Source: Thiemannella venezuelensis (GTDB lineage: Bacteria > Actinomycetota > Actinomycetes > Streptosporangiales > Streptosporangiaceae). Taken from it: a stretch of 64,000 bases of DNA. Below the pieces are notes generated by a model, which saw nothing but the letters and a program-made list of their open reading frames with translations, searched no databases and was not told where the DNA came from. The first letter of the stretch is position 1, and each line of letters opens with the position of its first letter. The position numbers were made by a program, and so were the translations under genes. The DNA is taken from positions 372,001 to 436,000 of the forward strand of contig NZ_JACHJJ010000003.1 of NCBI RefSeq assembly GCF_014203605.1, read 5' to 3'. This document shows positions 1-8,653 of the stretch, piece after piece.

Positions 1-2809
1 GGACACGGTCGAGGTCGTACCGGCCGGCGCGGGGGACGGGGAGGGTCGCGGCGGCCGGGCCGTACAGGGGGTCGTCCAGCCGGAGGGTGAGCACGCCGCC
101 CTCGGTGCTGGTGGCCTCGACCGCGCAGGCGGCCGCTCCGGCGCCGAAGTCGACCTCGCGGAAGAGGATCCACGCGCCCTCGGCGTCCGACCGCACGGCG
201 TCGCCGGAGGGCTTGGAGGCGTCCACCAGCGTCACCGCGTCGTACTCGTCGTGACCGGCCGCGGAGACCGGCCCGGCGAGGACGTCACGCGGCGGGATGC
301 GCTCGCCCTCGACGTGGAACGGCGCGCAGAGCCGGATGTCGCGCGCGGAGCGGCCGACCATGGCCTTGTGCGGCGCGTCCTCGACCACGAACCGGTCCCG
401 GGTCACGTCCCAGAAGGCCAGCTCGCGGGCGTCCAGGGTCCAGGTGACGGTACGGCTCTCGCCGGGCGCCAGCCGTACCTTGGCGAACCCGCGCAGGCGG
501 CGCAGGGGCTGCTTGACCCGGGAGCGCCGCTGGTGGGTGTAGAACTGCACGACCTCCGTCCCGGGCCGGGAGCCGGTGTTGGTCACGGTGGCCGAGGCGG
601 TGACCGTGCCACCCTCCCCTGGGCCGCCCTCCACTGGGCCGCCCTCCACTGCGACGGTCAGGTCGGAGTAGTCGAAGGTCGTGTAGGACAGGCCGTGGCC
701 GAAGGGGTACAGCGGGGCGCCCCGGTAGTACTGGTAGGTGGCGTCGGCGGCGATGATGTCGTAGTCGAGCAGGTCGGGCAGCTCGCACGCCGAGCGGTAC
801 CACGTCTGGGTGAGGCGGCCCTCGGGATCGGCGTCGCCGAAGAGCACCTCGGCCAGGGCGTGGCCGTACTCCTGCCCGCCGTGCGAGGACCAGAGCACCG
901 CGGGCAGGTCCCCGGCCGACCAGGTCACCGGGTAGCCGCTGCTGATGACCATGACGGTCCTCGGGTTGGCCGCGCGCACCGCGGTGACGACGGCCTCCTG
1001 CGCCGGGGGCAGCGCGAGGTCGTGGCGGTCCTCGGTCTCGCGCCCGTTGACCAGCGGGTGGTCGCCGACCACGACGACCGCCACGTCCGCGGTCGCGGCC
1101 AGGGCCGCGGCGGTCTCCGCACCGCTCACGACCACCTCCATGCTCAGCCAGGCCGCCGCGTCCGCGTCGTCCACCAGCCGGAAGACCGCGCCGCCCGGGC
1201 CGTCTCCCGCGCTCCCCGCCGCGCCCTCCGAAGGACCCTCCGCGGCGCCGCCCCCGCCGGGGCCCGCCGCCGCGCCGTCCAGCCCGACATAGCGCCCGGT
1301 GGAGATGTGCCGCAGCGCGAACGTGCCCCGGGGCCGGTCCTCCAGCCGGAAGGTCTGGCGCACCTCCCAGCCGTTCGGTCCCGGCTGGTCGTTGACCAGC
1401 ACGCCGTCGTCGCCGACGGACAGGTAGCGCCCGGTGGCCGCGGCGCGCAGGGCGTAGGACCCGCCGCCCCAGTCGAACAGGTCGAACAGGCCCGGCTCCG
1501 CACCGGCCCCCAGCGGCCCTCCGCCGGGGTCGGCCACGACGTACCCGCCCGCCTGCCCGTTCGCCTGACCGTTCTCGATGGTCAGCGCGATCCGGTCCAC
1601 CGCCTCGCAGAACACGGTCTCGCACCTTTCGGCGATCCCGGCGCGGGCGGTGACGGCGTACGGCAGCGTGCCGGAGTACCAGTCCTCCATGAGGGTGTCG
1701 CCGAGCTGCCCGATGACCGCGACCCGCCCCACTCCGGAGAGCGGCAGGATGCCGTCGTTCTCCAGGAGCACGATCGAGCGGCGGGCGGCCTCGCGGGCCA
1801 GCTCCTGGTGCTCGGGGCAGTTGACGACCGCCTCGGTGATGTCGTCGTACGGCGTGGCGGGGTCGAACTCGCCGAGCCGGAACCGGATGGAGAGCGCGTG
1901 CCGCACCGCCGCGTCGACGTCGGCCTCGGTGAGCAGGCCGCGCTCCAGGGCGTCGCGGATGTGGCCGAGCGTCGCCTCGGTGCGCTCGTCGTCCTGGGTG
2001 AAGCTGTCCAGCCCGGCCCTGATCGCGTGGGCGTAGGCCTCGGCCGGGTCGTCGTAGTAGGCCTGCAGGCCGGTGAAGTTGCCGGGCGCGTAGGCGTCGC
2101 TGACCACGAGCACGTCGTCGGGGGCCCACGTCCGGAGCACCTCGTTGATCAGCGGGCTGAGGTGCGCCGGACGGCCGTTGACCAGGTTGTAGGAGGGCAT
2201 CACGGCCACCGCCGCGCCCTGCTCCAGCGCGGGCCGGTAGGCGGGCAGCTCGTACTCGTGCAGCACCCGGGGCGGCAGGTTGCTGGAGGTGACGCAGCGG
2301 TCGGTCTCGTTGTTGTAGCCGAGGAAGTGCTTGAGGGTCGGCGCCGTCTTCAGAACCGTGGGATCGCTCCCACGAAGACCGGAGGCGTACGCCGTCGCCA
2401 TGACGCCGGTCAGCCACGGGTCCTCGGAGTAGCCCTCCTCGTTGCGCCCCCAGCGGGGGTCGCGCAGCGGGTTGACCACCGGCGCCCAGACGTTCCGCCC
2501 CGCCCCGGCCGGGTCCTTGTGGTGGAAGGCCAGGACCTCGTCGCTCGTCGCCCCGCCCACCCGGCGGACCAGCTCCGGCTCCCAGGTGCTGGCCAGCCCG
2601 ACCGCCTGCGGGAAGACCGTGGCCGGACCCAGCCAGGCCAGTCCGTGCAGGGCTTCTGTGCCGGTGCGGAACACGCCGACGCCGAGGCGCTCGACCGGGG
2701 CCTGGTACTGGTGGAGCAGTCCGACCTTCTCCTCCAGCGTGAGCCTGCCCAGCAGGTCGGCGAGGCGGGCGGGGATCGGGAGCTCCGGATCGCGGAACGG
2801 TTCGTTCAT
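1..2809 (-). CDS. Intracellular GH3 beta-glucosidase/beta-xylosidase with fascin-like insert (3' end outside window)
   Basis: The ATG at 2809 opens a frame that stays open to the left edge, giving at least 935 residues. It reads MNEPFRDPELPIP and has no signal peptide, so the enzyme should act in the cytoplasm on imported oligosaccharides. The GH3 N-terminal barrel shows NEEGYSEDP, KHFLGYNN and the nucleophile Asp238 in VVSDAYAP. The GH3 C-terminal domain is interrupted by a beta-trefoil/fascin-like stretch (FDLFDWGGGSYALRA, then a GRYL and a GRYV turn). A fibronectin-III-like domain (YPFGHGLSYTTFDYS onward) and a CBM6-like domain follow. It is paralogous over its whole length to the secreted enzyme at 16767-19853. 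Two TCGAAGCGCTTCGA palindromes lie just upstream. The exact sugar specificity is inferred from the neighbours. Confidence 0.9.
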   Translation of the reverse strand, partial: MNEPFRDPELPIPARLADLLGRLTLEEKVGLLHQYQAPVERLGVGVFRTGTEALHGLAWLGPATVFPQAVGLASTWEPELVRRVGGATSDEVLAFHHKDPAGAGRNVWAPVVNPLRDPRWGRNEEGYSEDPWLTGVMATAYASGLRGSDPTVLKTAPTLKHFLGYNNETDRCVTSSNLPPRVLHEYELPAYRPALEQGAAVAVMPSYNLVNGRPAHLSPLINEVLRTWAPDDVLVVSDAYAPGNFTGLQAYYDDPAEAYAHAIRAGLDSFTQDDERTEATLGHIRDALERGLLTEADVDAAVRHALSIRFRLGEFDPATPYDDITEAVVNCPEHQELAREAARRSIVLLENDGILPLSGVGRVAVIGQLGDTLMEDWYSGTLPYAVTARAGIAERCETVFCEAVDRIALTIENGQANGQAGGYVVADPGGGPLGAGAEPGLFDLFDWGGGSYALRAAATGRYLSVGDDGVLVNDQPGPNGWEVRQTFRLEDRPRGTFALRHISTGRYVGLDGAAAGPGGGGAAEGPSEGAAGSAGDGPGGAVFRLVDDADAAAWLSMEVVVSGAETAAALAATADVAVVVVGDHPLVNGRETEDRHDLALPPAQEAVVTAVRAANPRTVMVISSGYPVTWSAGDLPAVLWSSHGGQEYGHALAEVLFGDADPEGRLTQTWYRSACELPDLLDYDIIAADATYQYYRGAPLYPFGHGLSYTTFDYSDLTVAVEGGPVEGGPGEGGTVTASATVTNTGSRPGTEVVQFYTHQRRSRVKQPLRRLRGFAKVRLAPGESRTVTWTLDARELAFWDVTRDRFVVEDAPHKAMVGRSARDIRLCAPFHVEGERIPPRDVLAGPVSAAGHDEYDAVTLVDASKPSGDAVRSDAEGAWILFREVDFGAGAAACAVEATSTEGGVLTLRLDDPLYGPAAATLPVPRAGRYDLDRV

Positions 2810-2832
2810 GGGGGGACCACCCTCTGGTGAGC

Positions 2833-2848
2833 GTCGAAGCGCTTCGAC
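2833..2848. promoter_or_regulatory. Palindromic LacI/GalR-type operator, copy 1
   Basis: GTCGAAGCGCTTCGAC is a perfect 16-bp palindrome with the central CG typical of LacI/GalR-family operators. It lies 24 bp upstream of the GH3 start at 2809. The same 14-bp core recurs at 2875 and 19873, each time in front of a GH3 gene. No LacI-family gene is in the window. Confidence 0.7.
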
Positions 2849-2874
2849 AGCGGAGCGAGACGGCGCGCCTCTCG

Positions 2875-2888
2875 TCGAAGCGCTTCGA
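2875..2888. promoter_or_regulatory. Palindromic LacI/GalR-type operator, copy 2
   Basis: This is a second perfect TCGAAGCGCTTCGA palindrome. Its centre lies 41 bp (about four helical turns) from the first copy, on the same face of the DNA, which would allow cooperative binding. It lies between the end of the ROK gene (3026) and the GH3 gene. The rest of the 216-bp gap holds only a weak CTCCG/CGGAG dyad near 2907-2933. Confidence 0.7.
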
Positions 2889-3025
2889 TAATCGGTCCAG
2901 AAAAACTCCGCTCGTTACACGCGGGTTTCGAACGGAGCTTCCCTGAAGGGTGCCCGGCCGTGAGGCTCAGGTCAAGAGAGACCGGAAAAGTCGCCTGTTT
3001 CGGGCTTTCCCGGTAATGGCGCGGG

Positions 3026-4231
3026 TCAGGAGAGGCTGGGCAGCCGGCCGGAGTCGACCGAGTCGAGCACCCGCGCCGCGCCGCCCAGAGCCGCCGCGCC
3101 GTACCCCAGGGTGGAGGCCACGACCTGGCAGCCGCCGGCCTCCGGGGCGATGGTGCGCCCGCGCATCTCCTCGGCGACCGCCGGCAGCAGCCACGGCGCG
3201 AGCGGCACGTAGTAGCCGCCCAGGATGACCACCTCGGGGTTGAGCAGGTTGGCCAGGACGGAGACGCCCTTGCCCAGGTGGTGGCCGACGGAGGCGAGCA
3301 GGTCGAGGGTACGGCGATCGCCCGCGCGGGCCAGCCGTACCACCTCCTCCAGCTCGATCTCGACCTCGGCCGGGGAGAGCGCCGCATGCTGGAGCACCGC
3401 GGCGATCCCGGCGACGGCCTCCAGGCAGCCGAGCCGCCCGCACCGGCACTCGGCGCCGAGCGGGTCGAGCTGGATGTGGCCGATCTCGCCGCTGTAGCCC
3501 CGCCCGCCCCGGCGCAGCCGCCCGTCCAGGACGACCCCGGCGCCGACCCCGATCTCACCGGTGAGGTAGACCAGGTTGGCCGTCCCGGCGCAGGAGCCGA
3601 AGCGGTGCTCGGCCAGGGCCGCGAGGTTGGCGTCGTTGTCGATCTGGACGCCGAACCCCGGATCGCGCAGGGCCTTGGCGAGGTCGCCGGCCAGGTCCGC
3701 GTCGCGCCAGCCGAGGTTGGGCGCGATGAGCACCGTGCCGTCCGTGCCGACCAGGCCGGGCACGCCCACGGTCAGGCCGAGGACCTGGCGCTCCTCCTTG
3801 GCCATCCGGCCCGCCACCCGGCGCACGAGCGCCGCGACGGCCGCGACGGCCTGGCTGACCGTGCTGGTCGCGCCGGGGAAGGAGCGCCGCCAGGAGAGCA
3901 GCCGCTCCCCCGACAGGTCCACCGCGACCGCGGTGACGTAGTCGACGTTGATCTCGACGCCGATCGCGGCGTACGGCGAGCCGTCGAGCACGAGCATCGT
4001 GGCCGGCCGGCCGACCCGGTTCTCGGTCAGGCCGGTCTCCCGTACCAGGCGGCGGTCGATGAGGTCGGCGACGAGGCTCGACACGGTCGCCTTGTTGAGC
4101 CCGGTGGAGGCCGCGATGTCCGCCCGGGAACACGGCGCGTGCTCCCGCACGAACCTCAGCACCACGGCGAGGTTGGTGGCCCGCACGTCGGCGAAGTCGG
4201 CCGGCTGCGGGTTCGTCGTAGATGTGATCAA
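3026..4231 (-). CDS. ROK-family transcriptional repressor (XylR/NagC type)
   Basis: The 401-residue protein has an N-terminal winged helix-turn-helix (SRADIAASTGLNKATVSSL) followed by a ROK sugar-kinase-like domain. The zinc motif CRCGRLGCLE and the phosphate-loop region GEIGVGAGVV are visible. Such proteins release DNA on binding a sugar. I chose the TTG at 4231 because homologues begin close to ADFADVRATNL. A GTG at 4300 in the same frame would add 23 poorly conserved residues. It is transcribed away from the ABC operon at 4442, and the shared gap holds one of three TTAGTT-N10-CCAAACAAA sites. It is the only regulator inside the glycan locus and the natural candidate to bind all three. Confidence 0.9.
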   Translation of the reverse strand: MITSTTNPQPADFADVRATNLAVVLRFVREHAPCSRADIAASTGLNKATVSSLVADLIDRRLVRETGLTENRVGRPATMLVLDGSPYAAIGVEINVDYVTAVAVDLSGERLLSWRRSFPGATSTVSQAVAAVAALVRRVAGRMAKEERQVLGLTVGVPGLVGTDGTVLIAPNLGWRDADLAGDLAKALRDPGFGVQIDNDANLAALAEHRFGSCAGTANLVYLTGEIGVGAGVVLDGRLRRGGRGYSGEIGHIQLDPLGAECRCGRLGCLEAVAGIAAVLQHAALSPAEVEIELEEVVRLARAGDRRTLDLLASVGHHLGKGVSVLANLLNPEVVILGGYYVPLAPWLLPAVAEEMRGRTIAPEAGGCQVVASTLGYGAAALGGAARVLDSVDSGRLPSLS

Positions 4232-4355
4232 GGTCAGTCCCGTCCTGATCGGCCCAGGTGATGTCCGCGGACGCCCCCGGCTGGCCCCATCATGCCCCAC
4301 CCGCCACCGGGCCCGCGATCGCCGGACTCTTGTGGCGGGAGTCGCCCTCGACTAA

Positions 4356-4380
4356 TTTGTTTGGTCGAAAGACGAACTAA
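4356..4380. promoter_or_regulatory. Proposed ROK operator, site A
   Basis: Read on the minus strand this is TTAGTT, ten free bases, then CCAAACAAA; on the plus strand TTTGTTTGG-N10-AACTAA. The halves form an imperfect inverted repeat. It sits in the divergent gap between the ROK gene and the lipoprotein gene (start 4442), in an AT-rich patch that also serves as promoter. The same arrangement with the same spacer occurs at 25512-25536 and 27823-27847. Confidence 0.7.
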
Positions 4381-4441
4381 CTCTATCGCGAGCCGTCCTC
4401 GACCGACACCCCCGATCCATGACCTACGAAGGGAACGCGCC

Positions 4442-6118
4442 GTGAACAACTCCCCTGAGGGCGCGACCACCAGCCGCCGGGGCTTCCTCGGCCTGGTCGG
4501 GCTCAGCGCGCTCGCCGTCGCGAGCGGCGGCCTGCTCAGCGCCTGCTCCACCCCGGCCGGCCCCCGGCCCGGCTCCGGCGGCGCCACCGCGGCCGCCCTC
4601 GACAAGCTGACCTCGCTGACGCCGGCCCACGTCCCCTACGCGGGCGTCACTCCCGACATCGTCGGGCAGAACGGCGCGCCCGGCGGCTTCACCAAGTATC
4701 CCGCGACTCTCGTCGACGCCGTCACCGCCAAACCCGGCAAGGGCGGCCACTACAAGGCGATGACCCCGCTGTGGGGCCCGCTCCCGCCGCCGCTGGGCGA
4801 CAACTCCTACTTCGAGGCCGTCAACGCCGACCTCGGCGCGACCATCGAGTTCAACATCCTCGACGGCATGACGATCATCGAGAAGATGAACGCGATCATC
4901 GCCGGCGGCGACGTCGTCGACATCACGATGATCCCGAGCTGGACCGTCAACCAGATCCCCCAGTTCGGCGAGGCCGTGAACCAGCTCTTCGAGGACCTCA
5001 CGCCCTACCTGCAGGGCGAGGCCGCCAAGAAGTACCCGCTGCTGGCCAACATCACCACCGACGCCTGGAAGTGGGGGGTCTTCAACGGCAAGCTGACCGG
5101 CATCCCCGGCAGCTACACCTTCCCGATGGGCGTGGTGCTCCTCTACCGCAAGGACCTGTTCGACGCAGGCGGCTGGACCGCCCCCAAGACCGCCGACGAG
5201 ATGCTCGCGCTGGGCAAGGAGATCAACGACCCCAAGAAGAAGCGCTGGGCGTTCGGCGACATCAAGCTCTCGGCCTACCAGATCTTCCGCGCCCCCAAGG
5301 AGTGGATCCTCTCCGGAGGCAAGCTGCTCCACCGGTACGAGACGCCGGAGTTCGAGGCGGCGGTCGACTTCATGCGCAAGCTCTACGAGGGCAAGCTGAT
5401 CCACCCCGACATCGTCAGCAGCAAGGGCGCCAACGGCAAGGAGCTGTTCAAGTCCGGCCAGGTCCTCATCACCCAGGACGGCTTCGGCGGCTGGAAGGAG
5501 ATGCTGGAGCAGATGCTCCCCACCAAGCCCGACTTCTGGATCGAGGCGCTGCCGCACTTCGGCCATGACGGGGGCGCCCCCGGTTACCACAAGAGCGAGG
5601 AGCCGGGACAGTACACCTTCATCAAGAAGGGCCTGGGCAAGGAGAAGACCGAGGAGATCCTGTCCCTGCTGAACTACCTGGCCGCGCCGTTCGGCACGCA
5701 GGAGAACATGCTGTCCGTCTACGGGGTCGAGGGCAAGCACTTCACCAAGAACGAGGCCGGCGCCCCCAAGAAGACCGAGCTCGGCCTCAAGGAGGCCCCG
5801 CCGACCTACTTCTTCCTCAGCGGCCGGCCCGACGCGATCACCGAGAGCGAGCTCCCCCGGTACGTGGAGACCGCGGCCACCTGGTACAACGAGGCGGCCA
5901 AGCACTGGGCGCCCAACCCGCACGAGGGCATCCGGATCCAGCGGCCCGCCGCGTACGCCGCGCTGGAGCAGCCCACCGAGGACAAGATCCAGGACGTCGT
6001 CCGCGGCCGCCGCCCGTTCAGCGAGCTGAAGCAGGTCGTCGACGAGTGGCGCAAGGACGGCGGCGACGAGAGCCGGGAGTTCTACATGAAGGTGCTGCAG
6101 GACAACGGCCGTGTCTGA
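4442..6118 (+). CDS. Tat-exported sugar-binding lipoprotein, LplA/YtcQ type
   Basis: This 558-residue extracellular solute-binding protein starts at a GTG at 4442 behind GAAGGGA. The N-terminus carries a twin-arginine signal (TSRRGFLGLVGL) and a lipobox LLSAC, so it is exported folded and lipid-anchored. The large size and the pairing with LplB- and YtcP-like permeases match the oligosaccharide-binding subfamily known from LplA, not the smaller MalE-like proteins. The stop overlaps the next gene by 8 bp, so the three genes form an operon. No ATPase gene is present; actinobacterial importers of this kind commonly share MsiK. Site A upstream suggests ROK control. The ligand is inferred from the locus. 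Confidence 0.9.
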   Translation: MNNSPEGATTSRRGFLGLVGLSALAVASGGLLSACSTPAGPRPGSGGATAAALDKLTSLTPAHVPYAGVTPDIVGQNGAPGGFTKYPATLVDAVTAKPGKGGHYKAMTPLWGPLPPPLGDNSYFEAVNADLGATIEFNILDGMTIIEKMNAIIAGGDVVDITMIPSWTVNQIPQFGEAVNQLFEDLTPYLQGEAAKKYPLLANITTDAWKWGVFNGKLTGIPGSYTFPMGVVLLYRKDLFDAGGWTAPKTADEMLALGKEINDPKKKRWAFGDIKLSAYQIFRAPKEWILSGGKLLHRYETPEFEAAVDFMRKLYEGKLIHPDIVSSKGANGKELFKSGQVLITQDGFGGWKEMLEQMLPTKPDFWIEALPHFGHDGGAPGYHKSEEPGQYTFIKKGLGKEKTEEILSLLNYLAAPFGTQENMLSVYGVEGKHFTKNEAGAPKKTELGLKEAPPTYFFLSGRPDAITESELPRYVETAATWYNEAAKHWAPNPHEGIRIQRPAAYAALEQPTEDKIQDVVRGRRPFSELKQVVDEWRKDGGDESREFYMKVLQDNGRV

Positions 6119-7199
6119 GAACCGCGTCGACAGCGTCCCGGCGGGCGACCTGACCTCGCCCGCCGGGTCCGGGACCGCCGCTCCGCCCGCGCCCCTCACG
6201 ACGTCCGCGCCACCCGGTCCGGCCGCCCGCCGTACCGGTGGCGGGGCCCGCACCGGCGGCAGGGACCGTACCGGCGGCGGGGCCCGTCCCCATCCGCTGC
6301 GGGACCGGCTGCGGCGCGACTGGCAGCTGCTGCTGATGGCCCTGCCCGCGATCGGGCTGCTGGCGGTGTTCCACTACGTCCCGATGCTCGGGAACGTGAT
6401 CGCCTTCCAGGACTACTCGCCCCATGTCGGGATCGCGGAGAGCCCCTGGATCGGTTTCGCCAACTTCCAGTGGCTGCTCACCGACCAGAGCTTCTGGGAC
6501 GCCACGCTGAACACCCTCACCATCACGGCGTTCCAGCTGGTGTTCTACTTCCCGATCCCGATCCTGCTGGCGGTCCTGCTCGACAGCGTGCTGAACCCCA
6601 GGGTCCGGCTGTTCGTGCAGAGCATCGTCTACATGCCGCACTTCTTCTCCTGGGTGCTGGTCGTCACGCTTTTCCAGCAGATCCTCGGCGGCGCGGGGCT
6701 GATCTCCCAGCTGCTGCGCGCCAACGGCTACGACGGCATCGACGTCATGACCAATCCGGACACCTTCCTGCTGCTGGTGACGGCGGAGTCGGTGTGGAAG
6801 GACGCCGGCTGGGGGACGATCATCTTCCTGGCGGCGCTGGCGGCGATCAACCAGAACCTCTACGAGGCGGCGGCGGTGGACGGCGCCGGGCGGTGGCGGC
6901 GGATCTGGCACATCACCCTGCCCGGGCTGCGCCCGGTCATCATCCTGCTGCTGATCCTCCGCCTCGGCGACGCGCTCAACGTCGGCTTCGAGCAGTTCTT
7001 CCTCCAGCGCGACGCGGTGGGCCGGGAGGCCGCCGAGGTGCTGGACACCTTCATCTTCTGGCGCACGCTCGTCACCGGGGAGTGGAGCTACGGCGCCGCG
7101 GCCGGCCTGGTCAAGGGCGTGGTCGGCTTGCTCCTGATCCTCGTGGCCAACAAGGTCGCCCACCGGTTCGGCGAACAGGGAATCTACAAGAAATCATGA
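6111..7199 (+). CDS. ABC sugar permease, LplB type
   Basis: This is a 362-residue inner-membrane permease. The GTG start at 6111 overlaps the lipoprotein gene by 8 bp. A basic, Gly/Pro-rich N-terminal tail of about 60 residues precedes six hydrophobic segments, the first being LLMALPAIGLLAVFHYV. The cytoplasmic EAA loop for contact with the ATPase reads YEAAAVDGAGRWRR. The phrase PMLGNVIAFQDYSP is characteristic of the LplB subfamily. It pairs with the permease at 7196 to form the heterodimeric channel fed by the upstream lipoprotein. Confidence 0.92.
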   Translation: MSENRVDSVPAGDLTSPAGSGTAAPPAPLTTSAPPGPAARRTGGGARTGGRDRTGGGARPHPLRDRLRRDWQLLLMALPAIGLLAVFHYVPMLGNVIAFQDYSPHVGIAESPWIGFANFQWLLTDQSFWDATLNTLTITAFQLVFYFPIPILLAVLLDSVLNPRVRLFVQSIVYMPHFFSWVLVVTLFQQILGGAGLISQLLRANGYDGIDVMTNPDTFLLLVTAESVWKDAGWGTIIFLAALAAINQNLYEAAAVDGAGRWRRIWHITLPGLRPVIILLLILRLGDALNVGFEQFFLQRDAVGREAAEVLDTFIFWRTLVTGEWSYGAAAGLVKGVVGLLLILVANKVAHRFGEQGIYKKS

Positions 7200-8092
7200 G
7201 TACACGCCCCGCCTGGGAAGAGCGGCCCAGCCTGCCCGGCAGGCTGACCAAGGGCCTGACCCTGTCCGTCATCGCACTCATCGTCCTCTTCCCGATCTAC
7301 ATCGTGATGCTCACCAGCCTGTCGCCCGCCGCGACGGTCAACGAGGCCGGCGGCCTGGTGGTGGTACCCGACGGGTTCTCCCTCGCCGCCTACCGCGAGC
7401 TGTTCTCCGGCGGCGTGGTCACCCGGTCCGTGCTGGTGAGCCTCGGCGTCACCGCGGTGGGCACGGCGGTGAGCCTGGTCTGCACGGTGCTCGCGGCCTA
7501 CGGCCTGTCCCGGCCGGGCTCGGTGTTCCACCGGCCGCTGCTGTTCATGATCCTGCTGACGTTCCTGTTCACGCCGGGCATGATCCCCAGCTACCTGCTG
7601 GTCAAGTCGCTCGGTCTGATCGACAGCTACTGGTCGCTGATCCTGCCGGGCGCGATCAGCGCGTTCAACCTCGTGGTGATGCGGGCCTTCTTCATGAACA
7701 TCCCGGAGGAGGTGCCCGACAGCGCCCGCATCGACGGGGCGAGCGAGTTCCGCATCCTGACCCGGATCGTGCTGCCCATGTCCAAGGGCGTCACCGCGGT
7801 CGTCGGCCTGTTCTACGCCGTGGGCTACTGGAACGCCTTCTTCAACGCGATCCTGTACATCAACGACAACGCCAAGTGGCCGCTCCAGCTGGTGATGCGC
7901 CAGTACGTCCAGCAGGGCCAGGCGCTCACCCTCAACGGGGCGTCGGACACCGCGTCCGCCGGCGCGCTCCCGCCCAACCTGGCGATCCAGATGGCCATCG
8001 TCGTGCTCGCCCTGATCCCGGTGCTGTTCATCTACCCCTTCGTCCAGAAGCACTTCACCAAGGGCGTCATCATCGGCGCCGTCAAGGGCTGA
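7196..8092 (+). CDS. ABC sugar permease, YtcP/AraQ type
   Basis: This is a 298-residue second permease subunit. Its ATG overlaps the preceding stop in ATGA, indicating translational coupling. The first membrane helix begins LTLSVIALIVLFPIYIVML. The EAA loop reads PDSARIDGASEFR. The ending YPFVQKHFTKGVIIGAVKG is typical of this subfamily. It is the last gene of the three-gene importer operon. The 160 bp that follow hold no obvious terminator, only two short tandem duplications and the promoter of the next gene. Confidence 0.92.
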   Translation: MSTRPAWEERPSLPGRLTKGLTLSVIALIVLFPIYIVMLTSLSPAATVNEAGGLVVVPDGFSLAAYRELFSGGVVTRSVLVSLGVTAVGTAVSLVCTVLAAYGLSRPGSVFHRPLLFMILLTFLFTPGMIPSYLLVKSLGLIDSYWSLILPGAISAFNLVVMRAFFMNIPEEVPDSARIDGASEFRILTRIVLPMSKGVTAVVGLFYAVGYWNAFFNAILYINDNAKWPLQLVMRQYVQQGQALTLNGASDTASAGALPPNLAIQMAIVVLALIPVLFIYPFVQKHFTKGVIIGAVKG

Positions 8093-8154
8093 CCGCCCGG
8101 TCCCGTCCGTCTTCGCGAGGTTCCCGCTCCACGCGATCGGCGACCACGCGAGAC

Positions 8155-8212
8155 GGCGTCCGGGCCAGGCGTCCGGGCCAGGGTGTGCGCGTCACGGCGT
8201 GCGCGTCACGGC
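8155..8212. repeat. Two adjacent short tandem duplications
   Basis: A 13-bp unit GGCGTCCGGGCCA occurs twice in tandem (8155-8180). Four bases later a 14-bp unit GTGCGCGTCACGGC occurs twice in tandem (8185-8212). Both pairs are exact. They lie between the end of the glycan ABC operon and the ArsR promoter, which is the left border of the unrelated stress-gene block. Confidence 0.8.
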
Positions 8213-8217
8213 ACCTC

Positions 8218-8248
8218 TTGCCGATATATAGCAAAATCGGGTTATCAT
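8218..8248 (+). promoter_or_regulatory. Promoter of the arsR-type operon, probably leaderless
   Basis: TTGCCG (8218) and TATCAT (8243) are separated by 19 bp in an AT-rich island that stands out from its surroundings. The ATG at 8255 follows the -10 box by only six bases and no ribosome-binding site is visible, so the transcript is probably leaderless. The GATA...TATC dyad over the spacer could be the repressor site. Confidence 0.5.
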
Positions 8249-8254
8249 CGCTTT

Positions 8255-8653
8255 ATGGCGATTGATTCCGAGGCCGGCCGCTGCGTCAGCGCCGACGTCG
8301 CCGCCGGCATCCCGCCGGCGGCCGCGCTGTTCCACTCCCTGTCCGACCAGGCGCGGCTGCGCATCGTGGCCCGCCTGGCCCGCGGCGAGGCCCGGGTGGT
8401 CGACCTGGTGGGCGAGCTGGGCCTGGCCCAGTCCACCGTCTCCAAGCACCTGGCCTGCCTGCGTGACTGCCGCCTGGTCGACTACCGGGCCGAAGGCCGC
8501 CAGTCGTTCTACTTCCTGACCCGGCCCGAGCTGATGGACCTGCTGGCCTCGGCCGAGCAGTTGCTGACCGCCACCGGCCACGCGGCCGTGCTGCGCCCCG
8601 CGCACGACCGGAACTCCGGTGATCGGACCCCGGCGCGGCGGACGCAGGCATGA
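8255..8653 (+). CDS. ArsR/SmtB-family metal-sensing repressor, CmtR-like
   Basis: This 132-residue winged-helix protein contains STVSKHLACLRDCRLVDYR. The two cysteines four residues apart in the recognition-helix region match the metal ligands Cys57 and Cys61 of the mycobacterial Cd/Pb sensor CmtR. The third CmtR ligand in the C-terminal tail is not obvious here; Cys9 might substitute. Metal binding would release DNA and derepress the operon. The start at 8255 fits the leaderless promoter, and upstream in-frame codons do not look coding. Its stop overlaps the exporter start in ATGA. The inducing metal is not provable from sequence. Confidence 0.85.
   Translation: MAIDSEAGRCVSADVAAGIPPAAALFHSLSDQARLRIVARLARGEARVVDLVGELGLAQSTVSKHLACLRDCRLVDYRAEGRQSFYFLTRPELMDLLASAEQLLTATGHAAVLRPAHDRNSGDRTPARRTQA

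Noticed and set aside
251-2830. Plus-strand open frame of 859 codons opposite the GH3 gene
   Set aside because: It is an antisense frame produced by strong third-position GC bias. Its translation is Arg/Gly/Val-rich without domains, while the minus strand encodes a full GH3 architecture.
3001-3025. Rho-independent terminator after the ROK gene
   Set aside because: The CCGGAAAAG/CTTTCCCGG arms near 2980-3013 pair imperfectly, with a loop too large to claim.
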